A stretch of 64,000 nt of DNA from Promerops cafer (Eukaryota; Chordata; Aves; Passeriformes; Nectariniidae): NCBI GenBank assembly GCA_013398275.1, contig VZSE01013631.1, positions 1,965,394-2,029,393 on the forward strand, written 5' to 3'. Shown here piece by piece: positions 26,332 through 41,250 of the stretch. The notes below the pieces were generated by a model that saw nothing but the letters and a program-made list of their open reading frames with translations, had not been told where the DNA came from and did not search any database. Position 1 is the first letter of the stretch; every line of letters starts with the position of its first letter. The translations under genes and the position numbers were made by a program.

Positions 26332-28287
26332 TGTAATTCAGCAAAGGCAGAAGCAATCTTTTATTCTCATCACTTCTGACATTTTAATCAATGATTTATG
26401 TCTTATTCTTACATTTTTTAGCCCTCTCTTGGAATGCTAAGGCAGATTATTATGCATTGATATTTCTATACATATATAAAGCTCATTAAGGCTCTTTGAC
26501 AGAAAAATGGACAAAGTGCAGGAACAGGGGCAGGCATTTGGGGGCTTATGCTTTACCTTCTCTACAGGCTGGTTTTGCTCATTTGATAAACAACTTCCCC
26601 GTGTTAATACTGCTCCATCTGTGAAACAGAGATAGCACTGCCCAAACTCAGAGGTGAGACTAATGGCAGATTTTAAAGCTTCTTGAGCTCACTGGCTGGA
26701 AACTGCTATATAAATATTCTTCTGGTCACAAAGAAAATGAACGAGGTACAGTCCGAGGTAATGGAGATATCATCCATTATTTCTAGGTTTTGTCTGTGTC
26801 AAAGGTGTCTGCAGAAATGGTAACCTCTTTTTCCAGAGTCTACCCCTTGTAGGTATTCACAGTCACATACTCACTGACTTTTTGACAAAACACAGCTTTT
26901 ATTGCTATTTCCTTCTTCTGACTTCATTGGCTTTCCAGATCTGAGGGACTCAAGTGAATTTTATTACCTCCTAGGCACCATCAACAGAATAATTTATCTA
27001 GTCTCAATGCCAGTCAGTCACTCCTCTGTGAATCCTTGGAGGGCAGTTGAGTTACAAAGAGGATTGGGAAAGGCCGAATTGTTAGGCACAGCATTATAGA
27101 GGAGTAATTTTAAAGGCCTGATTTAACCAACAGACCTTTACAGCTGGGATGAATATGGGAATAGAAAGAAATCAGCCAGGATCCCAGATTCCTTTTTGAG
27201 TCTGAACCTGGGTCTCCATATTTAGAAGAGTGATGAAATGAAACAACAACGGATTTTTTCAGAAGCATAACTTCAACTTAAAGAGTGAAAATATAGTCTG
27301 CAGTTCTTTCAGAGTTAGAGCTTTTCTTACGTGATTTTTGGATATATATTTGTATTCCTATATGCAATAAAGTCAGACTTGTGCCCTGCAGGAATCCACT
27401 TCCAATTTCCACAAGTGTAAATCCATCAATGGTACTTACCAAAAGCAAAATCTCAAGCATGTTTACACTTAGAAATGGGAACCATAAACTTACACTTTGT
27501 GCTTAGAGGTGTGTGTTTGGTAAATGCCACACCGTGTTTCTGGAGAACACAGGCATATATGAGAAATCTATTCTTTATTCTGTAAGGCTGCTGCAGCTGA
27601 AGTTCACAGTGTCCCTGTAAAAGGAATATTTCTGGAAGACACCAGAAGTCACAGTTCAAACACTTTTCATCAGAGTAATTTCTGAATTACTCCTGCTGCA
27701 CACTCCAGTCTGCATCCCATGTTTGAGTAAATCCATGTGACTGCAGTTGCTAAATATCTGGCCCAAAGCAAGGATGGCAGTCACAAGAGTCTCAGAAGAT
27801 ATAACTGGATATTTTCATTACAAGAAAGTGCAGCCTGACATCTAATTCTACACAGGTATTGGTAAGAGTCCTCTGATCCTCAAATATACCCAGATAATCT
27901 TGATGTCATGCTGTCAAGCCCAGGATAATGAGAATAAACAAGATAAACATCTAGAATTATGAGTTTCTTTCTATTAACTGTAGTAACAAAAGTAAACATT
28001 TTTGACATTTTTGTAAAGCTAAACAACCTTAAGAGAGATGAGTGCACATCCCTCTGATCTTGGAAATGTAGCTTAAAACAGTTCTTGTTGCTACTAGTGA
28101 AGAAATGTATAAATTCTAGGGAGGTATTCAGGAGTCAAAGAAGGGTGGGGAAAACAGGCACTGGAGTATCTTATCTGTGTCACCTCTTCTAAAATAATTA
28201 CTCAGACTGTCATTTTTTTCTCCTAAGCAAACTATTGTAGGAGTTGCCTAGTTCCACAAGGATATCTTGTGGATATCCAACTATCTT

Positions 28288-28310
28288 GAAAATAAAATAA
28301 AATAAAATAT
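28288..28310. repeat. AAAAT/AATAA pentanucleotide repeat
   Basis: About four to five tandem AAAAT units on the + strand, followed by an AT-rich tail. Confidence 0.8.
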
Positions 28311-30950
28311 ATTATTTTCAAAATGCTATGATTCCAGGGACTTGAAGCTCTAAAAAAGTCATCCATATTCTTTCTCCTCTTCCTTCTCCTGACAGGTGGG
28401 AAAAAAGTTCCAGTGTTTCATACTGTCAGGAAATGCATTTTATTCTCTCACTGCCTGAACATTTCCTATGTTATAGAGACATTCTAAACATTTTTATTTT
28501 ATTTCTCTTTATTTTGGTTTAGGTTATATCAAATGTGAGAAATGACAACAGGGATTGATGTCCTTGTTTTTTCTGTTGTTACTAAGATGAGACCTCAGAA
28601 CCACAGAGAATTGGTAATGTGGAATAAAGGAAACAAACTCAATTGTAACTGTAATGGTTTGTTATTTCTTAACTTTTATCCTACAACACCTCCAACCTTC
28701 CACTTTTCTGAGGGGCAGGAGAACAGCAACTCCTGTAAATAGGAAAACAGGAAAAGGAAAGAGATTTGGACTGTGCAAAGCGATTTATGCTTCTGTATCA
28801 GAGGCAAACAAAACAGACACATTTTAAGTTAGGTACACATATTTTGTGTTTTAAATTGCAGGCTGTATGGTGTCACAGGAAAGTCAGCCCAGAGCAGCAT
28901 GTCCTGTGCTGCTGCTCCCTTGGCTGCTCTTACAGAGCAGAACTGCTCAGCCAGTGCCCCAACCTCTTAAGCCATTTGAAATTTCATAAAAAGCTGCACC
29001 TCTCAAAGGTTTGATATTTTTTCCAGTATCCACACAGGCCATAGCAATTTATTTTTTGGTAGTAAGTCCTACTCATTAATTGAATTTCAGAGTTTTCCTG
29101 TGTGGTTTTAAAGCTAATTTGGCCAGAGGTAAGACTGCAGACTCCAAGGGCTGTAGCCAGCATTTGTTTCACATAAGTCCCAGCTTGCTTTAGGTTATAT
29201 TTTCTTTGGAATGGAAAGTTAATATGTTTAGTTATGTTGGTCTGAGGGCATCAAATTGGACCATACTGTCACTGGTAACAAAAACAAGCTCACAGACTGC
29301 TCAGGACATCAGTAAAAGTAATTGGTCAAATTACTTCAGCCAGCCATAACTCTAAAGGTAGACATCTGATAAGTAAGTCTTCACCTTTCAGGAGCTATCA
29401 GTTCATACACCATTCTTGACATGAAAAGGGCCTCATTCTCACAGCTTTAACACCAGAAGGGTTCTTTCTCCTTAAAAATAACAGCTGTGCACAAGATAGC
29501 ACTGAAAATTTTATACCAATAACTATTATCTTACTGAATCATATCTTAAGAACAGTTCTCATTGGATATTTCAGTGTATTTTGTAATTGTACTACTCATC
29601 TACTGAAACAATACCTTTCAAATCAAACCTTAATACTAACTCCAAGCAAAAGAAGCTATCACTCTTCCATCTACTGATGGTAAGATGAAATAAGTTTAAT
29701 TATTTAGTAAAATTTTTTGTGCACAAGTGGCTTCTCTGTCATCATTGTGTCTCAGACTAACAGAACAATTTTCTTAAACTAAAAGAGTATTTTTAAACTT
29801 ATGAGTTATATGGTCTCTCTTTTTAAAACTTTTATGCTCCACTCACAGCAATGCAAAATTATTATAAGGAGCAAGGTGGTAGACTTGTTCATGAATAGCA
29901 TGAGGATGTTCTCTCTGTTGCTGGAGCAGGTACCACCCCAACCCCTCTGGTGAACAGTGCAGGTGGGCTCCCAGGTCTGGAGTCCCTGGGTCTTTCCTCC
30001 TTTGCTTTAAGATGGAAGGAGCCCTGTCACAAAGAGCTATCTCTAACAGATGATACTGAATATAGATCCAGATACTGTGTTTCTCTCCTTTTATTGACTT
30101 TGATGAAGAATTAAAATTTAGGAAGAGTAAAGACATCTCTGCCCTTGAAGTTTAGTTCTCTTCACAACTGAAAAAGTTGCACTACCACATTACAGTGCAT
30201 TTACCTCCTGGTTTGGTAATTTTTTTTTCTATTGTCAAGATTTGATAGATATGGCTGCATTGGTTTTGACAGAATTAATTACTCTAGAGGATCAAAGGTG
30301 TTAGTATGACCCTGGCTTTCTACAGCATTAAGTGATAACCAATCTACAAGGTTTCAGATGCAAGAACTTCAGCTTGCTTACTCTCATGATCTTTTAATGT
30401 TGTCAGGAAGGAAAAACTATGTAAGGCATCTGAAATGTGACTCATTAAACCTTTTGTTCCAACAACATTTCTTAGAAATGTTTTTTACAATTGAAGAGAC
30501 ATAAGTAAATTCTGTTTCACATTATCTTCTCACCCCTTTTTTGATAGGAAGGAGGAGAAAAGAAGGGAGATCACCCTGGGTCACGTATACTGACAAAAAT
30601 TCCTGCTTTGGCAAACTGTGTAAAGAAGCAACTGCTCATATGCACATCACTGGAGAAGCAAAGATCACAAGAAACACAGATTATGGGACAGATGGAATCT
30701 GTGACCACCAAAGCCCGTCCCCTGAATAAGCCTCTGTGGGTGCCTGGAGCTTGGACTGTAAGTTGAGGCACCGCAGCGGGAACTTGAGGTAAAATAAAGG
30801 TGGCACTCTTGTCCAGGTGTTACCTCAGACCAAGGGGCAGGTAAACAAAGCTGGGGGAGAAGAATGTATCACTGAAAAATGGACGAGGAAAGCCAACACA
30901 GCAACTGTGCTGAAATGAGCTCACTTTCTAGCTATTTATGCTATTTATTT

Positions 30951-30978
30951 AAGCTATGTGGTCTGCACCACATAGTTT
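30951..30978. repeat. Inverted repeat, 12-bp arms with one G-T, 4-nt loop
   Basis: AAGCTATGTGGT (30951-30962) pairs with ACCACATAGTTT (30967-30978) around the loop CTGC. Nine innermost pairs are perfect; beyond them come a G-T pair and two A-T pairs. No transcript or transposon is evident around it. Confidence 0.7.
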
Positions 30979-33900
30979 ACAATCAAACTCATTTTGTTTG
31001 TGTCATTTAGCAGAAGTTCTGCCTCCTTACACATACTCTAGTATTCCAAGAACTATACTTCTGCAGTATATAGCAAATACATAAGTGTCCTGATGTTAAT
31101 CAGAAACGGACAAATCAGCAACCACATCCCAAAGGGAATCTCAGCATGCAAGCCTTGATTTTATAGAGTTTGGTATATATGGGTACATGGGAAATTGGGC
31201 TGTTTCTTCTTGAAAGTCTACAATGCAATGCTGAATTCCAGCCACTACACAAGAATATGTGCAGACAGGAGACATAAGCTTTGTTATTCTCTTTGTTAAA
31301 ACTTGGGTACAAGCTACTGAAAAACCAAACAAAACACTGCTTTTAGCTCTTCCCTTTAATGGCTTGTTTTGCTTTTCTACCTGTTTTCATGTTTCAACAA
31401 GTCATTCTAATATGTGACCAAAAAAAGAAAAGGGAGGCATTAAAATACCAAAAAAATGCCCATCTGAGTTTAATAGTTCTATCTTTATAATTATTGATGG
31501 AAAATTACTCTCTCTGCAAGCTGTTGAAAGATGTTTTCATGATACATTTTGCATCAAAAATGCCAATCTTCCTGCTCAATAGCTCTGCCTTTAGTTTGCC
31601 TAGTCCTTCATCTGCTAAAAGGAGTCTCCTTTGTGTGATGCTCCTTTGTGCAGCACACAAGCACACCTCGTTCAGCCATTATTTGTAGTAGGACTGTCTC
31701 AGAGGGTCACTGAGATGAGGCAGATTAGCAGAAATGCTAACTTAAAGTGAAAGACAAATGATCCAAGGGGATGTGTGAGTACCCACTGCTTGATAATCAC
31801 TGCAGGGTAAGTTGGGCTTGACTGCATGTCAGGGATGTGTGATGCTGCCTGTGCCTGGCACATCCTGAAAGGCACCAACAATGATCTGATACGGAGATCT
31901 GTGGCTTCAATCAATGGATAGTTTGTCTTTTGGATTATCCAAGTACCAAATGCAACAGTAATCCTTTGCCTGAGCCTGACAAGCTGGGAATTGACAGCTC
32001 CTCATCATATTGCATGTCTTGGAAGCCAAGGTTCTGCCTCACTTTAGTGCAAGAAAGGGGGGCTAAGGGACCCTTTGCTATCCAGGGCCTTGAAACACTC
32101 ACCATTGCCTTCCTCAGTATCAGCAGCCTCCAACCTGGGGAATGGACCTATAAACACTCCAGTGAAATATTAAGTGTGAGTGCAGATCTGACAGAGACAT
32201 GCACTGTCACCACTGATGCAGGTGCTGGTGTGACAGCAAGAGAGCAAACGGCAGGGAATTATGGGGAAGCACCATTCCCAGGGCCACACTGCAGTCTGGC
32301 TGACAAAGAAGTCTCAGTTTCTGGCAGACATGTGGCTTTGTGCTGCCTCCCAAGTAGGGAGCAGAGAGAGCACTACCCTCCAGCTGCTAGTGGGCTAAAA
32401 TCTTTCCACTGAGATGTTGCTTCCTGGGATTGCTGTTTCTTCTTTTGTATTTGTAGGCGTCTTTCCCATTACTATTATGTGCATCAGGTTGTCCTGAAGG
32501 TGGTCAGGGTTTCAGAGCTAAATCCATGTAGCCACAAACCCAGTGAGTCTCAAAAGGCATCTTGCAATTTATGATTGTCAGGTATTTCTAAATTGTGTGG
32601 TCTCCAGGAGTTTCAGTACATAGCAGAGATCTTTTTTAGTATGTACCCTAAAAAGTTTTGCTCCCAAAGGATGAAAATTTTTATAGGGGTTTTAACAGCC
32701 AAGCTACATGAAAATGCTCAACCTTTAAGTACTGTCCCCAGCATTAATAAAATTACTGGGAATACACTCTGCTTTTGTGTTACAATTATCCCTCAGTTTC
32801 TATTTTTTTCCTCTAGATCATCTTGCTTCCTTCAAGTATCCTGTCTCCATGATTTATTGCTAGATCTACTTTGTCACCATCTGCTCTGCTATTGCTCAAG
32901 AAAGAACAAATCCCCAGAAAATATTACTGTCCAGACTAAGCACTGTATAAGCATCCTTTGCACATTCAGCCAAACATTGACTAATGGCAAGCTAGACTAT
33001 AATCACAAATTCCCTCCTTTCCTGTTCACTACAGTTCAAATTCATATAAAAAACTTGGTGGAATTCAGCTATCCTCCTTGGGGATATAGGTTACCATCTG
33101 TCTGGTTTCCAGTGGTACATTTAAAAAACATTTGTCCCATTTTCATAAAACATCCTGCTGTACAGAAACCATTTTAATATCTAATTACACAGCATTATGT
33201 ATCACATATGTCACAACCAGAATAATTTGGCCTAAGTTTCTATTATCTAGTCTAGTCTGTTTTGCTCTTTTAAATTAAGTTATCCAAACACCTACAAATC
33301 CAGTAGCATGCCTTTAGCTAGAGTAATTAAAAAAATAAAATAAGTAAATACTGAACTGCCTGAAGAATATTTTGGATTTAATTTGGTAATTTATATAAGA
33401 TTTTCATTTCAAAAGGAAGCAACATTTTAAACTAAAGGTTAGCTTACTTACCATTGCATTGAAAAAATTCCAAATTAGTAAAAGCAGACAAGAGAATGAT
33501 AAAAGGTATCAGTAATTATGGTGCCCAGACATATGCCAAAAATATAGCAAAATAAATTATTCTTTCACACTCCTCAAATCTTTCTCATTGTCACCAGAGG
33601 ACAGACACTCTGTAGTCAGCCAGGGGACAGCCTCTTCCCAAGCCACATCTAATCTGGGTACTTGATGTGAAGCCTACACAAGCCTGTGGGAAGCTTCCCA
33701 CTGACTCCACCGAGCCACGGTGCTGCCAGGGACCTTGGGGAGGGTCTGGGAGAGGCAGCCAGGCTGCATCACAGCTGTGGCAATGTCACACTCCCAGCCA
33801 GCCCACCTGCCATCAGTAACTGCCCCCTGAGCACCTTTACAATGCACTTTGAAATGCTCTGGTGCACAGATGCTCTGGGAGCGTTGTCATTTCAAGAGAA

Positions 33901-36900
33901 CATGAAACTTCTTGATACCAAAATCCCATGTAGTGACAGCATTCCCTGTCCTAGGCCTTGCACCACTTTGCCTGGCTGGGCTGTATTTCTGCCCTGCCCA
34001 TGCAGGGATGGTGCTCCAGCAGTGGAGGCAGGGTGCCTAGAGCACCCTACTTCCACATGCCCTGGCCAGGAGCTTTCTCCCCCAGAAATGAGGGCATTCC
34101 TCTTGGAGACCTTCAGCCCAAGTGGGATGAGACTGTCTCAGCAGCTGGAGCTGAATGAGAAGAGAGACAAATGTAAGTGAGAAAATAAATCCTCCTCCTT
34201 CGACCCAGAAATTCAACTAGACCCCTTGGCCAAGAATGATGGTATCCAGCACCAAGCTGTGTCATGATATTTTTTTGTGTTATCAGGTGCTGGAAGATTC
34301 AAATAGTATTTCCCACAGCTGCCCCAAGGAGAACATTTGCAGCAGACCACTCTTGAGATGAGATACAGATGATGGATAGCAGCAATTATTTTTTTGAGAA
34401 CACATTTTTTTCTGTCTGTATCTAGTCAGAAAGCAGCTATCTTGTTCACAGCTATTTGTCTAAGAGAAGCTATAAATTTAACTAAAGTTAGCAGGGAACA
34501 TGCACTCTGGAGGGTGGGGGAATACTTCCCTGCAATCACATTGTTTCTGTCACACTGAAACTGAGGCAAATTAGTCAGAAGTCTCCCTGAATTTCTCTGA
34601 GTGTTCCAGACAGGTATGACACAGTTAGTCCAAAGAACATTGTTAATGACAGAGTGTGTAGTATATGATTTCCCCCAAAAACTCAGAATCACCTTAGAAG
34701 AACATGGAGCACCAAGAAGCTCATGCTGAAAGAAGCCAATCTTGACTAACCAGCCTGTCTCCACTGAAATGCCTTGTGGTCTTCCATGTGAGAAGGACTC
34801 TGGCTGCTTTGCAAAGAAAAGGTCTGTTCTAAGGAAGTGCCTTGTTGGAGCGAGGGAGAGAGGGGGTGATTGAATACACAAAGATATTAACTCTGACATT
34901 CCTAGAGGGTGAATGGACTTTACCTAAGGTGTGTGACTGTGGAAAGGAGACTCACATCCCCCAGGACTGGTCATTGTTTGGTTCCACTTTAACAAACATC
35001 AGTTGTCTGATGTCCTGAGCACACCGTGAGCGCTTGCCCAGGCTCCCCATGATGCAGAGGGAGAGGCAGGACTGTCAGCAGAGCAGCACCAGAGGCATGT
35101 AAGTGGTCAGAGCATTTTTTGCAAATGATGATTATTTTCATTATGTTATTGGTGTTAAACTGAATTCACAGTGGTAAATATCAGACAGAGAGTGATGTAA
35201 TTTAAAAAATGGATATGAGATCCTCAGGAGGAATTGCAGAAAAGAAGGAAAAGTTTGCAAATTGCATAGATTTTAGAGAACTTGTTCTCTTCTAAAGACA
35301 TCCCAGTAGGACAGAAAAAGATCTTTGTAGGAAAAACTTCATAGGCATCAGATATTTCATTATACTGCTGAGATAGTCAATAAGATTCAGAAAGTATTCA
35401 GCTATCAATACCAAAGCCTATTTGCTAACTACCCCCAGTGGTATTATTATAGTATCAGGTGCAGCTAGCCAGGAGAAAAATAATCTGATAGCCATGAAAA
35501 TGTATCAGCTGTTTCAGGATAGATTATCTGACCAAGAACAGTATGACTCTGAAGTTATCTCAGAGGAGACCTCCTGAGTTCTATAATATTCAAACCGACA
35601 TATGAATGAGTAAAAAAGAATGCAGGTAAGTATCATAACTTATATTTCATTATAAATCTGTTACCTATGTCTCTTACCTCTTCAACCATCCAATAAAAAA
35701 TACATAAATACAGAAGGAAAATTATTTCTAAATATACCTTGCTGTAACTTTGCACTTTTTGCTGAGTGATAAAATGTTTAACTCCTTGCCCAGAGCTCCA
35801 TTTACACATCTGCTCTCAAGCACACTCACTCATACAAAAACTGTGATTGCCAGAGCAATCATGCTGACAGCCTGGGTACAAAATAATCCTCCATTTATGG
35901 CTTGCCTATGCACAGAGGTCTAAGCACTCCAATAAAGGCAGGATTTAACAGGCATCTTACCTCTCATCATGGAATTAGTCAGGACAAATTATGGTAAGGC
36001 AGGCATTTAATAGGCAGATAACAGCCATGGTTTTTGCACCCATAAAGATATAGTATCTGATGTCCCTGACCTGTTCAGTGGGACAGAAGTCAAAGGTTTG
36101 TATAAACTTACTAGACATGAGAATGGAATAAAACAAATAAATTATCTGTCTGATTAAGTTGCCTTGTGAAGGAGTGTAGTCACAAGAGGCCATTGCTTTA
36201 AAGAAGTCTTGGCTCTGTCACAGTAAGGAAGCTGCTACTCTGGGCACCTACATGTTTTCCATAGAGCTTCTTGTGTAGCCATTTCCCTGCTGCTCATATG
36301 CCATTAATTCACCAGTGGGATGCACAGCTTTGATCTCATGGATCCTTCCATTTTGTTTAACTCAATAAGTCTCAGCATATTTACAAATCCTTTTTTTGTG
36401 CTGAGTGTTCACATGGCTATGCAAGCAGAGGTTCACTCCTCATGCTTTCAACAATGTATCTAACCTTTCATCCCTAAGTGACGAGAATACTTGGCAGCAT
36501 TCTTTGCATAAATCTGAAGTATGCACTAGGACAATATGTTAATTCCATTTTATGACTGCTGGCAAATACAAGACAGGAATACACACATATTCATACCAGA
36601 ACATATATTAATAAACTTAATGAGCGTTTTAAGAATCTCAAATGACTCAAACAAAAAAAATATAAAGTGCTTTTTTATGATTTTCAAGACTGATAATTGT
36701 TTTAGTGTCTCTGTCTCAGTTCAACTTCTCTAACTAAATAAAAAGCCCTAGCTGGTACAATAAACTTCAGAATATAAAAAGTGTATTCAATTTCAAAAAT
36801 ATCTCCTGTTTACCAGAAGTTGACTTAATTATCTTTCAAGAAAAAATTGTTAAAATCTGTTTGATTAGTTAATGAGAAGGTACTAGAGTAAGTCTACAAA

Positions 36901-39861
36901 ATACAGATGCATCTTTGATTACAAACCAAAATGACAAGATGAGCTGTATTGTTAGTAACAGTGAACCTCAGCATTTTTATTCTTAATATGCTAAAGACTG
37001 TGATTTCCTGTAGTGTGTTTTTAATACCCAAGGGGTATTTGATGGAAGGTGTGGGAACAAGCCATTATGAAATCTGTGACTGGTCTAGCATCCACAGCTG
37101 AGAATGCCTGAGGACTGGGTATTCACAGCAGAACTACCAGTGTTTCATGTGAAGACATGAATTTTCATCCTGTTTTAACTATTGGTGTTTAAGATCTGCA
37201 ATTTGCTAGCAGAGACTCTTGCAGAATAATTTTCTGATACTTGAGTTCAAGTCTGAAGTGCTTGTGTAATAGAGTGATGTTTAACCATACAGCATGTGAT
37301 CTGCAGAACAAAAGTTTTGGCTAAGAAAAAGACAAATAGGTGACTGCAGAGAAGTGCAATTATTCATAAGTGAAAAATTATGAAAATTTTACTAGAGAGT
37401 GCATTAGCTTCTGAACAATTAAAAAAACTTTTCATGGAAGTGTAAGATTAGTTCTTAACTAGGTTAATCTACACGTTTCACTCCTTGGTACTCTAAAGCA
37501 TAGGATTTGTAACCGGTCTATTAATCAAAGTGATGGAAGAATAAAATATTCCCACTTAGCCAGGAAGGCATCAAGTCAGTATCAAAATCACAACATTTTA
37601 ATTTAAAGCTGTCTATCTGGGCTTCGGAAATGTTTAGACTATGCAACCAAAAGTTAGAAACCAAACATTTGAACTAAGCTGATAAAAAGTGATCATTAAT
37701 TGAGGCTGAAGTCAACAATCTGGCACTGAAGAAATTTCTAGGCCTCTGGGCCAAAAGTCTGAAGTAAGATGTCCAAATTAAGTTTGTAATAATTCATCAT
37801 CAATTCAGGGTGAGATAAGCTCCTTGAAGGAAGCCAAACGTGGGTAATACAGGGGCCTACAGGCAGTCTGTACAATAAATGTTAACTTTTCTTCTGAGAG
37901 GGAGGCTAATGGTTCAGCTAATTTAGGTCTGTTTTTTTAATAATAGGATTAACAGTAATTTAGGGCTGAGGCTACTGACTAGTATTGTTGTCAAAGATTT
38001 ATATAGACATGTCAGCTATCAAACCCAGCTGTTGGACCAGTTATGATAGGCTTGCACATCTTAGTGCCAGCACTTGCTCCACTGACCTCAGTCCAAACCC
38101 CAGTGGTTTATTACTACAGGAGATGTACATCAACCTCAGTTACAAAGTGATAAACACAAGCAGGATGCTCTAGTTCATAGCCACCCAGCAGCAAAGGACT
38201 CAAAAGCAGGCTATGAGCAAAGCATGCTCTGCTGAGCACTGGGGATTTTCAAGGGACAACGTGTGGCTGCTGGAGGTCTGCAAGGCCCACAGAAGTGGGT
38301 GGTAAAAACAGTGGTCCTCTATGGCTGCTTTTGCCTTATGAAATGGTTCTGAGTTTCTTTTATCCACCTGGTGTCCTTCAAAAGCTTCTTGAAATGGACA
38401 GTTGTGCATAGGACAGAAGATGTAGGAGGGGAGCTGAAGGAGGAGTCCTCACTGAGGTATTTTCCCTTCATTATTTTTTACTTGCAAAAAGTGAGAGAGA
38501 GGAGAATGTTGCTGATGTGTTACTAATATAAGCTATGTGTGTGGTGCACTGGTACACCCTCCTGCTTCTCTCCTCCAGACTGTGGAGAGAGCCCCTGGCT
38601 GTGCCTGGGCAGGTGCTTGCAGCCTTGCTGGGTGCATGAATTGAACTGGAGGGTGGGACCGAGACTGTCCTGCACTCATTACCGATCCTTCCAGCCCTTG
38701 GGAAACACAAGCACCGGGCAGTAACAGCAGCTGGCAGGGAGCAGAGCTGAGAGGCAACTGGAGAGAGACAGATACGGGTCAGGAGTGGGGAGGGAGAGAC
38801 TGCTGCATGAAACATCCACTTTTGCCAGAGCCGGGATCTGACACGGTGCTCTTGCAGCACACTGCACAAACTTGGCTGCAGTGATCTGCAATCGGGCATC
38901 CCCACTGGAGCTCTGCCACCGGGAGTGGGACATGCACTCCTCCTGCTCTTTCTTGGTTTCACCTGACTCTTCCAAACTCAGCCTTGATGTTGTAAACAGC
39001 ACCATTCAGAGAAATAATTACTCTCCACACTCTGTGCCATTTCTCATTCCTCACACAACAGTTGTGCACAGTCTGTATCACGATGCCTCTTTTGCAACAC
39101 ATGCTCTGCACTAACAGAAACCGCTGCCAGAAGAGGAAAAGCCATGACATTTTTTGGTTATGAATACCCTCTCTCACGTCTCCTGGTGGTAAACCTCTCC
39201 TGCCATATCCCCGGCCTGCTCTGTAGATGGCAGTGTGCAGTTACTTTCTGTGGTATATTTACATATTAGGTGCTTTCTTGACATTTGCTGGAAAACTACT
39301 TCACTCAGTAAACACTGAAAATGATAACGTTGAAGACTATATTTAAACACTATAAATTTCATATCTGAAATAGGAGTATTTGTTAAGTGTTTGCTGTAAA
39401 CTTTAGGGTATCATAAATCCCCTTGTTTTTATAGGTCAGATCCCAGCAGAAAACTAAGCAAAGAGACTGAAATGTAGATAAGCAAAAGAAAATTTCCTCA
39501 GGCTGTTGTATATAAGAATAATAAGTAATACTTAGAAATAAAGATATTAATTCCCCAAACACATGATTACATTCAGTCTACATGAATACTGTAAGTCAAA
39601 TTCAAAAGCCAAATATTTTAAGTCAACATTACTGGTCTCCAAAATAACTAATGTGCTCACCAAAAAATTTTATGAATCTCCTCATAGTTCTTTAAAGTCT
39701 TAGTCTTTTTTAGTTTCCTACATGTCAGAGTATAGCCTGTACATGTTTTCCTACACAATTTTTCCTTCAGTAACAATCAGGCTTCACAAGTGCATTGATT
39801 CCTACATGGTGGTAATGCTCTAAACTGCAAAGGGTGAAATGGATGGACCCTGGTGTTTGTG

Positions 39862-40497
39862 TCAGAGAATCAGAGAATCATAAAATGTGTTGGGTTGGAA
39901 AGGACTTTAAAGGTCATCTCATTCCAAACCCCCTGACATAGGCAGGGACAATTTTCATTAGACCAGGTTGCTTAAAACCCTGTCCAACCTGGCCTTGAAC
40001 CCTTCCAGGAATGGGGCATCCACAGCTTCTCTGGGCAACCTGTTCCAGTGCCTCACCACCCTTACAGTAAAGAGTTTCTTCCAAATAGCTAATCTAAACC
40101 TCTCCTTGTTTAGGTTAAAACCTTTACCCCTTGTCCTATCACTATTTGCTTGTGAAAAACTCCCTCTCCAGCTCTCTTGCAGGCCCTGTTTAGGTACTGG
40201 AAGATGCTATAAGGTGTCCCTGGAGCCTACTCTTCTCCAGGCTGAACAATTCCAGCTCTCTCAACCTGTCCTCATGGAGCTCCATCCCTCTGATCATCTC
40301 TGTGGCTCTCCTCTGGACTTGTTCCAACAGGTCCATGTCTTTTGAATGCTGGGGGGCCCGGAGTTGGACACAGCACTCCAAGTGGGGTCTCACAAGAGCA
40401 GAATCACCTCCCTTGCCCTGCTGGCCATGCTGCTTTTGATGTAGCCCAGGATGTTTTTGGTCTTTTGGGTTACAAGAACACATTACCATCACATGTC
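39862..40497 (-). mobile_element. CR1 LINE, 5'-truncated, antisense
   Basis: The left end is the CR1 3' terminus in reverse: 'tcagagaatcagagaatcat', then 'gttgggttggaaaggacttt'. It continues through 'cagggacaattttcattaga', 'gcatccacagcttctctggg', 'accccttgtcctatcac' and 'ctcctctggacttgttccaa' to 'acattaccatcacatgtc'. On the - strand one frame reads LLEQVQRRATEMIRGMELHE and RLRELELFSLEKSRLQGHLI, the CR1 ORF2 C-terminal region. About 636 bp remain, with a 3' end and a 5' truncation as is usual for CR1. This is the best preserved CR1 in the upstream desert. Confidence 0.95.
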
Positions 40498-41250
40498 TGC
40501 CTTTTTCCAAACGTCACTGAAGTACGGTTGATGCCAGCCAGGAGGGTTTGAGCTGAATGCTCCTTAAAGCTGGGCTTGAGGATTGGCACCTCATAACTAC
40601 AACTAAGCATGTAGGTGAGCATGAGATACAGCTTTGTTCCTTCCCAAAAGTTTTATCTCCCAAGAAGGAAAACTGGTGTGGAAAACAAGATAGGAAAGGA
40701 TAAATTGTGCATGGGGCTCTCTGGCTTGATCAGAAGTCCCTCCCAGGCTCACCCAGGAACCCCTAACAAGGCACTAGGTCCAATGTTGCTGTGCAAGTGT
40801 TTTGCTCTTCATTGCAGCAGAGAGATGACCATAGTGGGTATCAGCAGTGACAGAAGAATTGCTCACAGATGTTGTGCCAGGGGACACTGGGAGGCAGCCC
40901 ATCTTGCAGGCACCTTCAGCAGGGGAAAGGCTCATGCCTGGCAGCTGTTCGTGCGAAGGAAGATGCCGTGGGAAGCACACACAGGAGCCTGTCATGTCAT
41001 CTCTCCAGCTAAGGCAAGGGAGATGAAGAGGCTGCTGACTGAAGAGGTTTTTCCATGTAGAACTGTGGTGAGACACAAATGCAGACTCTGCCTGGTGGCG
41101 CTGTGTCGCAGTTGTGGTGATGGCAGCAGCCAGTTTGTAAGTCACCAACTTGTTTGGCTGTCTCGTGGGATCTTTCGTCTTCGAACAGAGAAGCTGTGTT
41201 TGGAGAATTGTGTCAAGACCTGAGTGAATCAGGTGAGTGGGTAACCATGC

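Larger units (their letters stand above)
25302..39861. other. Intergenic region upstream of SHISA3, part 3
   Basis: No coding exon could be supported. It contains the POU-octamer cluster at 26245-26331, an AAAAT pentanucleotide tract at 28288-28310 and a hairpin at 30951-30978. Open frames at 32575-33177 (+) and 33686-34180 (+) are long for the region but start on non-ATG codons and show no domain. The sequence around 38530-38960 is mildly GC-rich without other features. Confidence 0.55.

Noticed and set aside
32575..33177. 200-codon open frame on the + strand, rich in Cys and Phe
   Set aside because: The apparent start is not an ATG. Composition follows the local T-rich DNA and no family is recognised.
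33686..34180. 164-codon + strand frame with many Pro and Cys
   Set aside because: It has a non-ATG start and no domain. It reflects a locally GC-rich patch.
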